DNA of 64,000 nt from Martinezella lusitana (GCF_016901135.1 NZ_JAFEVL010000030.1:248001-312000), one strand, 5' to 3'; shown: positions 8,815 to 17,565, counted from the stretch's first letter. The notes: generated from the sequence alone by a model not told the origin. Numbers and translations: made by a program.

Positions 8815-9639
8815 TCAGGCGAGATGCCGCGAGGCTTCCTCGACGGAAGCCGCGTCGTGGACGATCGCCATCAAGGCGCGTGTCATGCCGGCAGGATTTT
8901 GGTGCTGGATGACGTTACGGCCATAGACGATGCCGCGCGCGCCCTGCCCCATCAACTGCTTGGTGCGGCTCAGGATTTCCTGATCAGAAACACGCCCGCC
9001 GCCGCGCACCAGCACAGGAAGACCCTGAGCGATCTCGATGACTCGGTGATATTCTTCGACGTTGTCGCACGGGTCGGCCTTGATGATATCGGCGCCCAGT
9101 TCGGCCGCCTGACGCACCAGCGGCAGGATCTTGTCGATCGCGCCATCGACCATATAAGCGCCCTTGGAATTGTCCTGCATGACCAGCGGCTCGACCATCA
9201 GCGGCATGCCATAGATCTCGCATTCACGCTTCAGGCTGTTCACGTTGCGCACGCAGGCGCGATAGACTTCGGGCTGGTCCGGCAACATTAGGAGATTGAC
9301 GACGACGCAGGCCGCATCCAGCGCCACGCCCTGCTCCACCGCCCGGTCGATCATTTCGGAAAACAGCGCTGACGGCAGCGGATTGCCATAGATGTTGGCG
9401 ATATCCGTGCGCAAGACCAGTGCCGGTCGATGCTTGCCGGGGATTGCTTGCAGCAGAGGCGCTGTACCCGGCGGCAGCTGGATAGCATCCGGCGCAGCAT
9501 CCGCAATCACCTTGATCGCGGTCTTCATGTCCTCGATGCCGGCGAGGAAGGTCCGTTCATTGAACATGCCATGATCGATGGCGACGTCGAAGCAATTTCC
9601 GGACACGCCAAAAAGGCGGTTGAGCCGCGCGGACTTCAT
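8815..9639 (-). CDS. Class I aldolase of the DeoC/LacD/FbaB type
   Basis: The 274-residue TIM-barrel protein carries VSGNCFDVAIDHGMF near the N-terminus, the Schiff-base Lys context LGADIIKADPCDNVEEY, and VLVRGGGRVSDQEIL, a phosphate-binding segment of the LacD/LsrF-like aldolases. The ATG at 9639 has GGAGG upstream (GGGAGGAACTGG), while the longer frame to 9726 would run through the operators. It is the first gene of the operon and likely cleaves a phosphorylated ketose into two three- or two-plus-three-carbon products. The exact substrate is inference. Confidence 0.85.
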   Translation of the reverse strand: MKSARLNRLFGVSGNCFDVAIDHGMFNERTFLAGIEDMKTAIKVIADAAPDAIQLPPGTAPLLQAIPGKHRPALVLRTDIANIYGNPLPSALFSEMIDRAVEQGVALDAACVVVNLLMLPDQPEVYRACVRNVNSLKRECEIYGMPLMVEPLVMQDNSKGAYMVDGAIDKILPLVRQAAELGADIIKADPCDNVEEYHRVIEIAQGLPVLVRGGGRVSDQEILSRTKQLMGQGARGIVYGRNVIQHQNPAGMTRALMAIVHDAASVEEASRHLA

Positions 9640-9651
9640 CCAGTTCCTCCC

Positions 9652-9673
9652 AGTATGGTAACGTTTCCATACT
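9652..9673 (-). promoter_or_regulatory. LacI-type operator before the sugar operon
   Basis: AGTATGGTAAC followed directly by GTTTCCATACT is a 22-bp palindrome with one mismatched pair and the central CG typical of LacI-family operators. It ends 12 bases upstream of the aldolase start, where a bound repressor would block transcription. The LacI-type protein at 3720-4739 is the obvious candidate to bind it. Confidence 0.8.
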
Positions 9674-9707
9674 ACAGTAGAGAACGGGCATAACGAGTCA
9701 AGACAGA

Positions 9708-9725
9708 TGCGGTATCGTTTCCACA
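9708..9725 (-). promoter_or_regulatory. Second, weaker LacI-type operator
   Basis: TGCGGTATC followed by GTTTCCACA repeats the core of the first operator (right arm GTTTCCA identical) but with three mismatched pairs. Its centre is 54 bp from the first centre, about five helical turns, which would suit repressor looping or cooperative binding. The spacing argument is inference. Confidence 0.5.
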
Positions 9726-9779
9726 TTTGCCTCGTTTGGGTTCCTGAGAGATTCTAAAAGTGACGAGCCTGATGAGGCC

Positions 9780-10027
9780 CGTCTTCCTAATTCGGCTCAC
9801 CGCTTGCCAAGAAGCAGGAGTGTCCGCAGCGAGTTCGACAATCGGATCGCACTCCACGACATGTGGTCCGCAATCGCCAAGCCGACGACATCGGCTTCGG
9901 CGCCAACAATTACTGAGTGGCGATTGTCGTTGAGATGAGACGCAAAGGGCACGAGACCGTAAGCTATCCCGAGAAGAGAACGCCGGTCGATTGCCCTCGA
10001 TCTTTCGCGAGGACAATCTTCTGCCAA
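9780..10027 (-). pseudogene. Possible frameshifted gene remnant
   Basis: Two consecutive frames look protein-like: one reads ...GLVPFASHLNDNRHSVIVGA then EADVVGLAIADH, and, after a one-base shift near 9860, another reads HVVECDPIVELAADTPASWQ then AVSRIRKTGLIR. Neither alone makes a convincing gene, but joined they read like the C-terminal part of one protein. I do not recognise the family. It could be a decayed gene, or coincidence in a GC-rich gap. Confidence 0.3.
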
Positions 10028-10035
10028 AGTCAGAC

Positions 10036-11031
10036 TCAGGCGCCGCGAGGCCCGGTTCCCTGGATAGCGGAGAGCTTCCAGTCCGAACCCGGCCTGCGCA
10101 CGAAGGTCCAGATCTCGGTTGTTTCCGAGGAATTGCGATCGTCGCCATCCACGAGCTTTCCCGTCGTACGATCGACCATCGCGTCAATGCTCGAATAGCG
10201 CATGGCGAGCGTCGCGTATTCGGCATTGTCTTCGCGCCACGCTTCGGCGATATCGCCCTGCAACAGGCGAACATCGGAAACGCTGTTGCGGACGCCGTTG
10301 GTCGCGTTCTCGCCGAGCTCCTCGGCAAGATAGGACATGGCCTCGGGCGTGGTCAGCTGGCGCAGCGTGGCGTAATCCTCGGAGCCGTAGGCCGTTTGAA
10401 TTTTGGTGAGAAGCTGCTCGAAGCGTTCGAGATCGGGCTGCTTCAGCCCGATCTCGTCATTGGCCTGCCGCGCCGCCGGCTTCGCGTTCGCCGCGCCACC
10501 ACCGCCGATCGGCGGGATCGAGAAGGAGGGGCGCTGCGACGTATTCATGCTGTTCATGTTATAGGATGTGCCCGGCGCCGATCCCGCATAGTTGGTTCTT
10601 TGGCGGTTTGCAAAGAACCGCATGGCAAAGCTTATCGCCGCGATGATCAGGCCGATCTGCAGCAGCATGCCGAGGAAGCCGAAGCCGCCGCCGAAACCAT
10701 GACCGATCAGCATGCCGAGCAGGCCGCCGGCGATCAATCCGCCGATCATCGACCCGCCGAAGCCGCCGAAAAGGCCGGGACGCGGCTGCGCGTTGATCGG
10801 CGGCTGCGTCGCTGTCTGCGTCTGGGGTGTCATCGTCCGGTCGATCGGAGCGGCCTGGGTCGGCGCTGTCCGCGTAATGGCAGGCGTGTCGAAGGTCCTT
10901 GTTCCGCGGCTACCGAATCCGCTGGAGCCAGCACGGCGAGCGTCAGCGTCGCTAAAGCTCGCAAAGGACGATGCGGCAGCGAGGGCGACGATGGCTGCGA
11001 TCTTGGCGAAACGCGGAACTGCACTGAACAT
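10036..11031 (-). CDS. Tim44-like domain protein with N-terminal export/anchor segment
   Basis: The ATG at 11031 (AGGAGA upstream) gives MFSAVPRFAKIAAIVALAAA, a signal-like N-terminus. It is followed by a Pro/Thr/Gln-rich linker, a Gly-rich hydrophobic double segment (GGSMIGGLIAGGLLGMLIG, and LGMLLQIGLIIAAISFAM), and a C-terminal Tim44-like domain (ERFEQLLTKIQTAYGSEDYA; EIWTFVRRPGSDWKLSAIQG). Tim44-like domains bind membranes or lipid. Bacterial proteins of this layout are common in alphaproteobacteria but their role is unclear. The N-terminal extension to 11124 has no family features. Confidence 0.82.
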   Translation of the reverse strand: MFSAVPRFAKIAAIVALAAASSFASFSDADARRAGSSGFGSRGTRTFDTPAITRTAPTQAAPIDRTMTPQTQTATQPPINAQPRPGLFGGFGGSMIGGLIAGGLLGMLIGHGFGGGFGFLGMLLQIGLIIAAISFAMRFFANRQRTNYAGSAPGTSYNMNSMNTSQRPSFSIPPIGGGGAANAKPAARQANDEIGLKQPDLERFEQLLTKIQTAYGSEDYATLRQLTTPEAMSYLAEELGENATNGVRNSVSDVRLLQGDIAEAWREDNAEYATLAMRYSSIDAMVDRTTGKLVDGDDRNSSETTEIWTFVRRPGSDWKLSAIQGTGPRGA

Positions 11032-11530
11032 TGGTTCTCCTGTCATTGGGCAGAAAGACAATCTGCCGACCATATGGGGATGCCAAATTGCGATTGTAAG
11101 TTGGTACAGGGGCAGGGCCGCCAAAAAATACGCGCATTCGATAAGGCTGCGTCGTTATCACAGTCGCGAAAAGCAACCTTGTCCGGTGTGTCGCCACCGA
11201 TGGCGATCCCGGTCCTTTTGGCATTCGGGCGCTCTTGAATGTTGGTGGTGTTCGGAAGCGCGCTTGCCCTTATGGCGCGCCGGTCGCCATAGGCTGCAAG
11301 TCGATATGGCTTCCGGGTTCCTCGGTCGACGCCGGCGGTCGTGGATCTGGTCGCTCGCTGCACTGCTCCGCTCATTGCCAGGATCGAGACCATTGTTGGC
11401 CCTGGGCCTTGCCGCCGGAAAAGCCCTCTCCATCTATGCCGCCATTGAGCTTGCAAGCATGGCCTTTCAAGACGTTGGATGCGTAGATTCTGATCGATAA
11501 GACATGTTCATATAGAGGATTTCCTTTCCC
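11032..11530. other. Intergenic stretch without a convincing gene
   Basis: The region separates the divergent Tim44-domain gene and the exported protein gene at 11531. Short open frames exist on both strands but none has a good ribosome site or protein-like composition. Promoters for both flanking genes must lie here. Confidence 0.5.
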
Positions 11531-12247
11531 ATGCCTTTCCGCCTTTCGACATTCGTCCGGATCGCAGCTCTGGCCGGCTCCGCGGCCGTCATGCTGGCTA
11601 CCCACGCTTTGATGGCTCAGGATTCAGCCGCTCCGTCGCAATGGCCCGACACTCCGACATCGCGTCTGGAAGCCCTTGCGGTCCTCCAGACGCTGAATGC
11701 CAATCTCCTCAGCAATGCCAGCGCCACTTTAACGCTCGACCGCTGGTGTGCCGCGCATAAGCTTGCGCCGGCAGGCTCCAAGATCCTGGCGCAGCGCGTG
11801 CATGGGCAGGATAAGCCGGCCGATGCCCATATCCGTGAGCTGCTGGCTGTGGGGCCGGATGCTCCGATTGCCTATCGCCGCGTTCGTCTGGCCTGTGGCG
11901 ATCGCGTTCTGTCGGAAGCCGATAATTGGTATGTCCCGGCAAAACTGACGGCTGACATGAACGAGGCACTGAACACCTCCGATATCGCCTTTGGGCGAGC
12001 CGTTCAGTCTCTCAACTTCACTCGTACGAACCTGTCGGCAAAATTGCTTTGGTCACCTCTTGCCGAGGGTTGGGAGATGGAACCCGATCTGCCAACCGCC
12101 GGCAAGGGACAGCTTGCGCTGCCGCCGTTTCTTCTCGAACATCGCGCGGTGCTGAAGCTGCCGGATGGCACGCCATTCAGCACGCTGGTCGAAACCTACA
12201 CGAATAGCGTTCTCGACTTTCCGGCTCCACCCGCGCTTCGACCATGA
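11531..12247 (+). CDS. Exported protein with UbiC/chorismate-lyase-like features
   Basis: The 238-residue product begins with a Sec-type signal peptide (residues 1-29, MPFRLSTFVRIAALAGSAAV ... ALMAQD). The mature part contains RRVRLACGDRVLSEADNWYV, PAKLTADMNEALNTSDIAFG and LLEHRAVLKLPDGTPFSTLV. This order, with 'LSEADNWYVP' then 'T.D..FG' then 'HRAVL', recalls chorismate pyruvate-lyase-like folds, but with an export signal it is not the ubiquinone-pathway enzyme itself. I treat the fold as inference and the function as unknown. Confidence 0.65.
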   Translation: MPFRLSTFVRIAALAGSAAVMLATHALMAQDSAAPSQWPDTPTSRLEALAVLQTLNANLLSNASATLTLDRWCAAHKLAPAGSKILAQRVHGQDKPADAHIRELLAVGPDAPIAYRRVRLACGDRVLSEADNWYVPAKLTADMNEALNTSDIAFGRAVQSLNFTRTNLSAKLLWSPLAEGWEMEPDLPTAGKGQLALPPFLLEHRAVLKLPDGTPFSTLVETYTNSVLDFPAPPALRP

Positions 12248-12296
12248 TGCGTGAGCATTCCGCCCCGCGCTGGCGGCGAGATGCTAGCGCGCTCGC

Positions 12297-12518
12297 CTAG
12301 CCTTCATCCACACCATCGAGCAAACCGTCATAGACTTCCATGAGCGCGTTGGTGATCGCCTGCCCAAGGGCGCCGCCGGCGACGCGAACATCTTCGTCTG
12401 TGCCGTCTCGGGCTGCCTTGGCGAGAGCGAAACCTTGCTCGCTGACGATCTGCTTTGCAACTTCGATGGCCCACAGACCGAAGTCGCCGCGGTTGTCTAT
12501 CTTGATCGCGTCTTCCAT
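12297..12518 (-). CDS. Small conserved-looking hypothetical protein
   Basis: The 73-residue acidic protein (MEDAIKIDNRGDFGLWAIEV ... MEVYDGLLDGVDEG) looks alpha-helical and soluble, with balanced amino-acid use and a GC-rich third codon position. There is no signal or membrane segment. I do not recognise a family. It stands alone, convergent with the exported protein gene upstream on the plus strand. Confidence 0.6.
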   Translation of the reverse strand: MEDAIKIDNRGDFGLWAIEVAKQIVSEQGFALAKAARDGTDEDVRVAGGALGQAITNALMEVYDGLLDGVDEG

Positions 12519-12889
12519 TGCTTGTCCCGTTATTTGTCGTTGTCAGGCATCTATACCGTCACCGGCCCCATGACCAGTATCGCTGGCATAACGCGGTTCA
12601 GGACGTGATGGATCCATCATTTTGTCCATCCAGATTATGCCTTTTGGCGAGACCGCCGTGGCACGTGCCCGGGGGAGAATCAGCAAAAGCGGAGAGAGCG
12701 CGGTGTTTGCGACAGAACAACAATCGGCACCGCATCTCCTGGGACCAGTAGGGGAAAAGCCCGAAAATGGGCATCTCCCCATCGGAAATTGTGGAAATGC
12801 CGGTGTATGAGCCCTCTGAGACCCGGGCAGCGCGTGACATTGGGCGATTACGATGGAAATGATTCAACCGTAAACAACCCGGGGGAAGC
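12519..12889. other. Intergenic region upstream of the HU-like gene
   Basis: The region lies between divergent genes. Short frames here lack coding character. A small hairpin (GCCC-GAAAAT-GGGC, near 12757-12770) is visible, and the rest is presumed promoter and leader for the HU-like gene. Confidence 0.4.
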
Positions 12890-13171
12890 ATGATGACCAC
12901 CACCAACGAAATCGCAGACAAGATTGCCGCAGATCACAAGCTGACAAAGGCTCAGAGCAAGGCTGTCGTCGAAGCAGTCTTCGCCGCCATCACCGGAGCT
13001 GCAACCTCCGGCGCCGAGACGTCGATCCCGGGCTTTGGCAAGTTCAAGGTCAAGGACACGCCGGCACGGGAAGCACGCAATCCATCGACCGGTGCGACCA
13101 TCAAGGTTGCCGCCGCAAAGAAGCTCGCCTTCACGCCGGCCAAGGCGCTGAAGGATGCGTTGAACAAGTAA
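12890..13171 (+). CDS. HU/IHF-family DNA-binding protein
   Basis: The 93-residue protein shows the HU fold: helices from NEIADKIAADHKLTKAQSKA, the turn IPGFGKFKVKDTPAREARNP, and the DNA-intercalating arm with the conserved RNPSTGATIKV motif including the key Pro. It bends or coats DNA as a nucleoid protein. Two adjacent ATGs (12890 and 12893) follow GGGGGAAG. Alphaproteobacteria usually have several HU paralogues; this one is Ala/Lys-rich at the C-terminus (AAAKKLAFTPAKALKDALNK). A strong hairpin follows at 13208. Confidence 0.93.
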   Translation: MMTTTNEIADKIAADHKLTKAQSKAVVEAVFAAITGAATSGAETSIPGFGKFKVKDTPAREARNPSTGATIKVAAAKKLAFTPAKALKDALNK

Positions 13172-13207
13172 GAGCGGGTTACGGCCTCGTTGTGCAACGA
13201 TGAAAAT

Positions 13208-13230
13208 ACCGGCCCTGTTTGAGGGCCGGT
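13208..13230 (+). terminator. Hairpin terminator after the HU-like gene
   Basis: ACCGGCCC and GGGCCGGT form a perfect 8-bp stem around a 7-base loop, 36 bases after the HU stop. The following T-run is weak. It lies between convergent genes and may serve both strands. Confidence 0.75.
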
Positions 13231-13297
13231 GTATTCGTCTTGCGAGTTCTTGGATGACGCACCCATCGGCAGTTCAGAAGCCGAAACGGGCAGATGC

Positions 13298-14269
13298 TCA
13301 GTTAAACGTGGATCTGAGCTTATCGAGCAGCGAGGCCCGCTCCCTTCGCGCAGCCAAGGCTTCGTCCATCGAAACCTCGATGAATCGTGTCGGCGTATGC
13401 GGCTGGAGTTGCCCGATCAGATCCATGTCGGCTGAAATCACCGTGCCGACCATGAAATAGCCGCCGCCCGAGACCGCATCACGGTGCAGGATGATCGGTT
13501 CCGTGCCACTCGGGATCTGGATTGAGCCATAGGGATAGCAGCTGTCGACGATATTGGACGGATCGGAACCGGCTCCGAACGACTGCTTGCGCTCGACGAA
13601 CTCGATCTTGCGACCGCCGCGAAAGCGATAGCCCATGCGATCGGCCTCCGGCGCCACCTTCCAAGTGTCGGCGAAGAAGTTCGCCTTCGCCGCGTCAGTC
13701 AGCCTGTCCCAGTAGAGGCCCGGCAGCACGCGAAGTTCCGCCGGCATTCCCGGTTTGCGGCGCAGCTCCTCAGCAATGGTGCGCCCTTCGCCTTGAAGGC
13801 CGCCTTGGCCGACCGGCAGTTCGTCTCCCGGCGCAAGCGCCCTCCCCTTGTAGCCGCCGAGCGCGCCGATCGGATAGGTCGAGCGGCTGCCAAGGGCGAT
13901 CGGCACATCGATGCCGCCGGCAACCGCGATGTAGATGCGGGCGCCGGACTTCAGAAAATCGAAGGTCAGGACCTGACCATTCCTCACCTTGAAGGCAGTC
14001 CAGCCGGGGACCGGTTCGCCATTGAGCTTGGCGGGAATGTCCGCGCCAGTGACGGCAACGAGCGCATCCTGCGTGAACTCGAGCTTCGGCCCCATGAAGA
14101 CGGCCTCGAGGCCGGCGGCACCCTCGTCGTTGCCGACCAAAAGGTTCGCTGCCCGCAACGCATAGCGATCCATGGCGCCGCCCATCGGAATGCCCAGATG
14201 AAAATAGCCCGGGCGGCCGAGATCCTGAACGCTGGTGGAAACGCCGTGATGTAGAATCTTAATGGGCAT
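13298..14269 (-). CDS. pxpC: 5-oxoprolinase subunit C (biotin-dependent carboxyltransferase-like)
   Basis: The 323-residue product starts MPIKILHHGVSTSVQDLGRP and contains GIPMGGAMDRYALRAANLLV, the signature of the PxpC/KipA/allophanate-hydrolase-subunit-2 family, and DSCYPYGSIQIPSGTEPIIL further on. With PxpA and PxpB it hydrolyses 5-oxoproline to glutamate using ATP. The ATG at 14269 overlaps the end of pxpB by 11 bases, so they are translationally coupled; the longer frame to 14404 lies inside pxpB. It is the last gene of the operon. Confidence 0.88.
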   Translation of the reverse strand: MPIKILHHGVSTSVQDLGRPGYFHLGIPMGGAMDRYALRAANLLVGNDEGAAGLEAVFMGPKLEFTQDALVAVTGADIPAKLNGEPVPGWTAFKVRNGQVLTFDFLKSGARIYIAVAGGIDVPIALGSRSTYPIGALGGYKGRALAPGDELPVGQGGLQGEGRTIAEELRRKPGMPAELRVLPGLYWDRLTDAAKANFFADTWKVAPEADRMGYRFRGGRKIEFVERKQSFGAGSDPSNIVDSCYPYGSIQIPSGTEPIILHRDAVSGGGYFMVGTVISADMDLIGQLQPHTPTRFIEVSMDEALAARRERASLLDKLRSTFN

Positions 14270-15134
14270 AGAGCCTACCCTCCAGCTTGGTGTTGTAGCC
14301 GTCGATGTCCTTCTGGAATTCGCGAAGATCGAAGGTGACCTCGCGGATCGGCGGCGAAAACCTGCCGCTGTCGACGTCATCGACCGCCTGGTCATAGGCG
14401 GCACGGTCGATAGGCTTGAACTTCACGATGTCGCCCGGGCGGAAAAAGACCATGAAGTCGCGGAGATAGCTCGTCGTCTGGCTGGAATCGAAGATCGGCA
14501 TGGGCGTGATGCCGAACATCTGATAGCCGCCGGCGCCGCGCACCGAATAGATACAACCGAAGCAACCGCCATGGCCGACGGTCAGCCGCGGCGTATCGGT
14601 TCTCGGGCGCAGATACTTCGGCACCTCGATCTGCCGCTGGCGCTCGACCATCTGATACATGAAGGGAAGGCCGGCGACGAAGCCGACCATGGAGACGAAC
14701 CACGGCGAGCCGTGATGGGCTTCGATGAAGCTGCCGACGGCATCGTAGCCATTGATCCTGGCGGCGTAATCGAGATCGGTGCCCTCAGGTTCCTGGTGCC
14801 GCTCGCGAAAGCGCATCAAAGTCTCGTTGGTCCAGGGATCGTTGTAGAAAACGGGGATCTCGACGATCCGTGTCTTGAGCACGGGTTCGGCCTTTTCCGC
14901 ATCGACCTCGATCGCCCTGACTTCCTTCAGAATGTCGTCGGGCTTGATGATATCCGGGTTGAACTTGACCTGGAACGAGGCGTTGGCGGGGCAGATCTCG
15001 GTGACGCCCTTGATCTGGCTTTCCCGCACCGCTGTTGCCATCGACAGGCTCTTGAAGAAGGCGTCCAGCGACATCTCATCGCTGCATTCGATGAAGAGAT
15101 GCTCATCCCCTCCGAAGCTATAGCGCGCGGCCAT
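14259..15134 (-). CDS. pxpB: 5-oxoprolinase subunit B
   Basis: The 291-residue protein carries the KipI/PxpB (allophanate hydrolase subunit 1-like) features: GSPWFVSMVGFVAGLPFMYQ and SVRGAGGYQMFGITPMPIFD. A cysteine pair (HGGCFGCIYS) lies between them where many relatives have 'GG.Q..IY'. It is somewhat longer than typical PxpB (~220-240). The ATG at 15134 overlaps the biotin-carboxylase stop as TGATG. It probably forms the ATP-dependent 5-oxoprolinase with PxpA and PxpC. Confidence 0.83.
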   Translation of the reverse strand: MAARYSFGGDEHLFIECSDEMSLDAFFKSLSMATAVRESQIKGVTEICPANASFQVKFNPDIIKPDDILKEVRAIEVDAEKAEPVLKTRIVEIPVFYNDPWTNETLMRFRERHQEPEGTDLDYAARINGYDAVGSFIEAHHGSPWFVSMVGFVAGLPFMYQMVERQRQIEVPKYLRPRTDTPRLTVGHGGCFGCIYSVRGAGGYQMFGITPMPIFDSSQTTSYLRDFMVFFRPGDIVKFKPIDRAAYDQAVDDVDSGRFSPPIREVTFDLREFQKDIDGYNTKLEGRLYAH

Positions 15135-16519
15135 CAGGCGACCTCCGATCGAATATGGTTTTTGGGAGAGAATTCGGTTTCCAGCCACCCCTCAAGGAAG
15201 CGTGTATGGAAGGCCGCAATTTGCACGGCCGAGGAGCGCACGAGTGCCTGATGCAGCGGAATGGTCGTCGCCAGCCCCTCGATCACAAGGTTGTCGAGCG
15301 CTCGACCAAGTCTTATCAGGCATTCGCCTCGTGTCTCACCCCAGACAATGAGCTTGCCCAGCAGGGAGTCATAGAAGGGCGGGACGGTATATCCTTCGTA
15401 GAGCATCGTATCGAAGCGGATGCCGTCTCCCTCGGGAACCACCAGGCGCCCGATAAGCCCCGGCGCCGGCGCGAACCCCTTGAAGGGATCCTCGGCATTG
15501 ATGCGGCACTCGATGGCATGTCCGCGCGGGCGGATATCGTCCTGCGTGACGGAAAGCGGCGCGCCGCCGGCAACCCTGAACATCTCCTGGACAAGATCGA
15601 CGCCGGTGATCATCTCGGTCACCGGATGCTCGACCTGGATGCGCGTGTTGACCTCGATGAAATAGAATTCGCCGCTATCTTCGTCGTAGAGATATTCGAC
15701 CGTGCCGGCGCCCTTGTAGCGAACCTCTCTTGCCAGCGCGACGGCACTATCGCAGAGCTTCTGGCGCACGACCTGCGGCAGAAGGAGCGACGGCGCCTCC
15801 TCCCAGACCTTTTGACGGCGGCGCTGCAACGAGCATTCACGCTCATGGAGATGGATGAAATTCTCGCCATCGCCGAAGATCTGCACCTCGACATGGCGCG
15901 CACGGGAAATGACTTTCTCGATATAGAGGCCGCCATCGCCGAAAGCAGCCAGCGCTTCAGCCGCGGCAAGCGGAAACTGCTTGTCGAGATCCGCAAGCGA
16001 CTCGACCATGCGGATGCCGCGGCCGCCACCGCCGGCGGCGGCCTTGATCATCACCGGGAACCCGATGCGATTGGCAATCTCGTGAGCTGCTGCGAGATCG
16101 GAGATGCGCCCGCCGCTGCCGGGCACGGTCGGCACGCCGGCGCGCTTGGCAACCTCGCGCGCCGCCACCTTGTCTCCGAGCAGGCGAATGGCATCGCCAC
16201 TCGGGCCGATGAACGTCAAGCCGGCCGCCGCGACGGCATCGGCGAAATCGCCATTCTCCGATAGGAAGCCGTAGCCGGGATGCACCGCATCGACATTCGC
16301 GGCCTTGGCAGCCGCGATGACGGCCTCGATATTGAGATAGGATTTCTTCGGCGCCGGCGGTCCGATGTTGACCGCCTCGTCCGCCAGCCGCACCGCCAGC
16401 ATGTCGGCATCGGCTGCGCTATGGACCTGCACCGTGCGGATACCAAGGGCCTTGGCGGCCTTGATGATCCGAACCGCGATTTCGCCGCGATTGGCGATGA
16501 GAACGGAGCTGATCGTCAC
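15134..16519 (-). CDS. Biotin carboxylase (AccC-like) within the oxoprolinase operon
   Basis: The 461-residue product is a complete biotin-carboxylase: ISSVLIANRGEIAVRIIKAA at the start, the ATP-grasp Gly-rich loop KAAAGGGGRGIRMVE, HERECSLQRRRQKVWEEAPS, and FIEVNTRIQVEHPVTEMITG. It would carboxylate a biotinyl carrier with ATP and bicarbonate. The GTG start at 16519 overlaps the stop of the carrier gene (GTGA), and its stop overlaps pxpB (TGATG). Its place between pxpA and pxpB suggests it serves that pathway rather than fatty-acid synthesis; no carboxyltransferase alpha/beta gene is present. Confidence 0.9.
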   Translation of the reverse strand: MTISSVLIANRGEIAVRIIKAAKALGIRTVQVHSAADADMLAVRLADEAVNIGPPAPKKSYLNIEAVIAAAKAANVDAVHPGYGFLSENGDFADAVAAAGLTFIGPSGDAIRLLGDKVAAREVAKRAGVPTVPGSGGRISDLAAAHEIANRIGFPVMIKAAAGGGGRGIRMVESLADLDKQFPLAAAEALAAFGDGGLYIEKVISRARHVEVQIFGDGENFIHLHERECSLQRRRQKVWEEAPSLLLPQVVRQKLCDSAVALAREVRYKGAGTVEYLYDEDSGEFYFIEVNTRIQVEHPVTEMITGVDLVQEMFRVAGGAPLSVTQDDIRPRGHAIECRINAEDPFKGFAPAPGLIGRLVVPEGDGIRFDTMLYEGYTVPPFYDSLLGKLIVWGETRGECLIRLGRALDNLVIEGLATTIPLHQALVRSSAVQIAAFHTRFLEGWLETEFSPKNHIRSEVA

Positions 16520-16758
16520 TGTTCCACCTCCGCGATGACCTGGCCGGCCATGATCGGCTCTTCGTTGTCGATGAGGAAGGTGATGTTCTTTCCGGAAAGC
16601 CCCGCCGGGATCTCATGGAAGGTCTTCATGACTTCGATCACGCCGACGATGTCACTTTCCGCGACGTCCTGACCATCGGCCTTGAACGGAGGAGCGTCCG
16701 GCGACGAGGCCCTGTAAAAGGTGCCGGGCAGCGGTGATCTGATTTCAGCTTTGCTCAT
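16516..16758 (-). CDS. Biotin carboxyl carrier protein-like (biotinyl domain)
   Basis: The 80-residue single-domain protein has the lipoyl/biotinyl fold with IRSPLPGTFYRASSPDAPPF and the attachment motif GVIEVMKTFHEI, where the Lys of 'VMK' would carry biotin. This differs slightly from the more common 'EAMKM'. It lacks the N-terminal linker of full-length AccB. The gene is followed with a GTGA overlap by the biotin-carboxylase gene, so the two very likely work together. Confidence 0.88.
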   Translation of the reverse strand: MSKAEIRSPLPGTFYRASSPDAPPFKADGQDVAESDIVGVIEVMKTFHEIPAGLSGKNITFLIDNEEPIMAGQVIAEVEQ

Positions 16759-16767
16759 GATAGCCCC

Positions 16768-17565
16768 TCATTTTTGCTGTTCTAATATCTGGGAAACGGG
16801 CGTGATCCGGATTCCTTCGGCCACCAGCGCCTCGCGCATGTCGCGGACGATATCCAATGCTCCGAGCGTATCGGAATGGAAGCAGATGGATTCAAATTCG
16901 ATTGCGATATCGCTTCCCTGGACGGTGCGCACTTTTCCTTCTGTGCAGGCACGCAAGACCTTTCTGGCGATCGCCTTGGGATCCGGCCGGCCGGCATCGC
17001 GGGTAAAGACGATCCAGCCATTGTCGTCGTAATCGCGATCGGCGTAGAATTCCCTGACGACCGGATGGCCCAATAGTCTGGCAGCCTCGTAGGTCGCCGA
17101 GTTCCCCATACAGAAAATGGGGGCATTGGGCGCAGTCGTGCGCATGTACTCGATGAAAGCGTCCGACAGTTCCGGATTGGCCGCAAGCTCCATATAGAGC
17201 GCGCCGTGCGGCTTGACGTGCTGCATGCTGGTGCCATGACGCCTGCAGAATTCGCGAAGCGCGCCGACCTGGTAGACGATGTCGTTGACGATTTCCTTGT
17301 TGCTGCCCGAGATCTTTCGGCGCCCGAAACCTTGCAGGTCGTTGTATCCCGGATGCGCGCCGACCGCGACGCCGTGTTCGGCGGCCAGTTTTACGGTGTC
17401 GTTGATGAGATTGGGATCGCCGGCATGAAAGCCGGCCGCTATGTTGGCGGAGCTTATATGCGCTATGAGATGCTCATCGCTGGTATCGCCGATACGCCAC
17501 CGGCCGAACGCCTCCCCCATATCGCAGTTGATATCGACCGCTCGCTTCAAACCCGCAATCCTCAT
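16768..17565 (-). CDS. pxpA: 5-oxoprolinase subunit A (LamB/YcsF family)
   Basis: The product shows the LamB/YcsF signature [52 protein letters not shown] and [14 protein letters not shown]. This family acts on 5-oxoproline with PxpB and PxpC. I start it at the ATG at 17565, ten residues before the family motif; an ATG at 17613 would add 16 residues and neither has a strong ribosome site. It is the first gene of the operon, divergent from the LysR regulator across an AT-rich gap. Confidence 0.88.
   Translation of the reverse strand: MRIAGLKRAVDINCDMGEAFGRWRIGDTSDEHLIAHISSANIAAGFHAGDPNLINDTVKLAAEHGVAVGAHPGYNDLQGFGRRKISGSNKEIVNDIVYQVGALREFCRRHGTSMQHVKPHGALYMELAANPELSDAFIEYMRTTAPNAPIFCMGNSATYEAARLLGHPVVREFYADRDYDDNGWIVFTRDAGRPDPKAIARKVLRACTEGKVRTVQGSDIAIEFESICFHSDTLGALDIVRDMREALVAEGIRITPVSQILEQQK

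Noticed and set aside
11235..11500. Short plus-strand frame upstream of the exported protein
   Set aside because: It has no ribosome site and random-looking composition.
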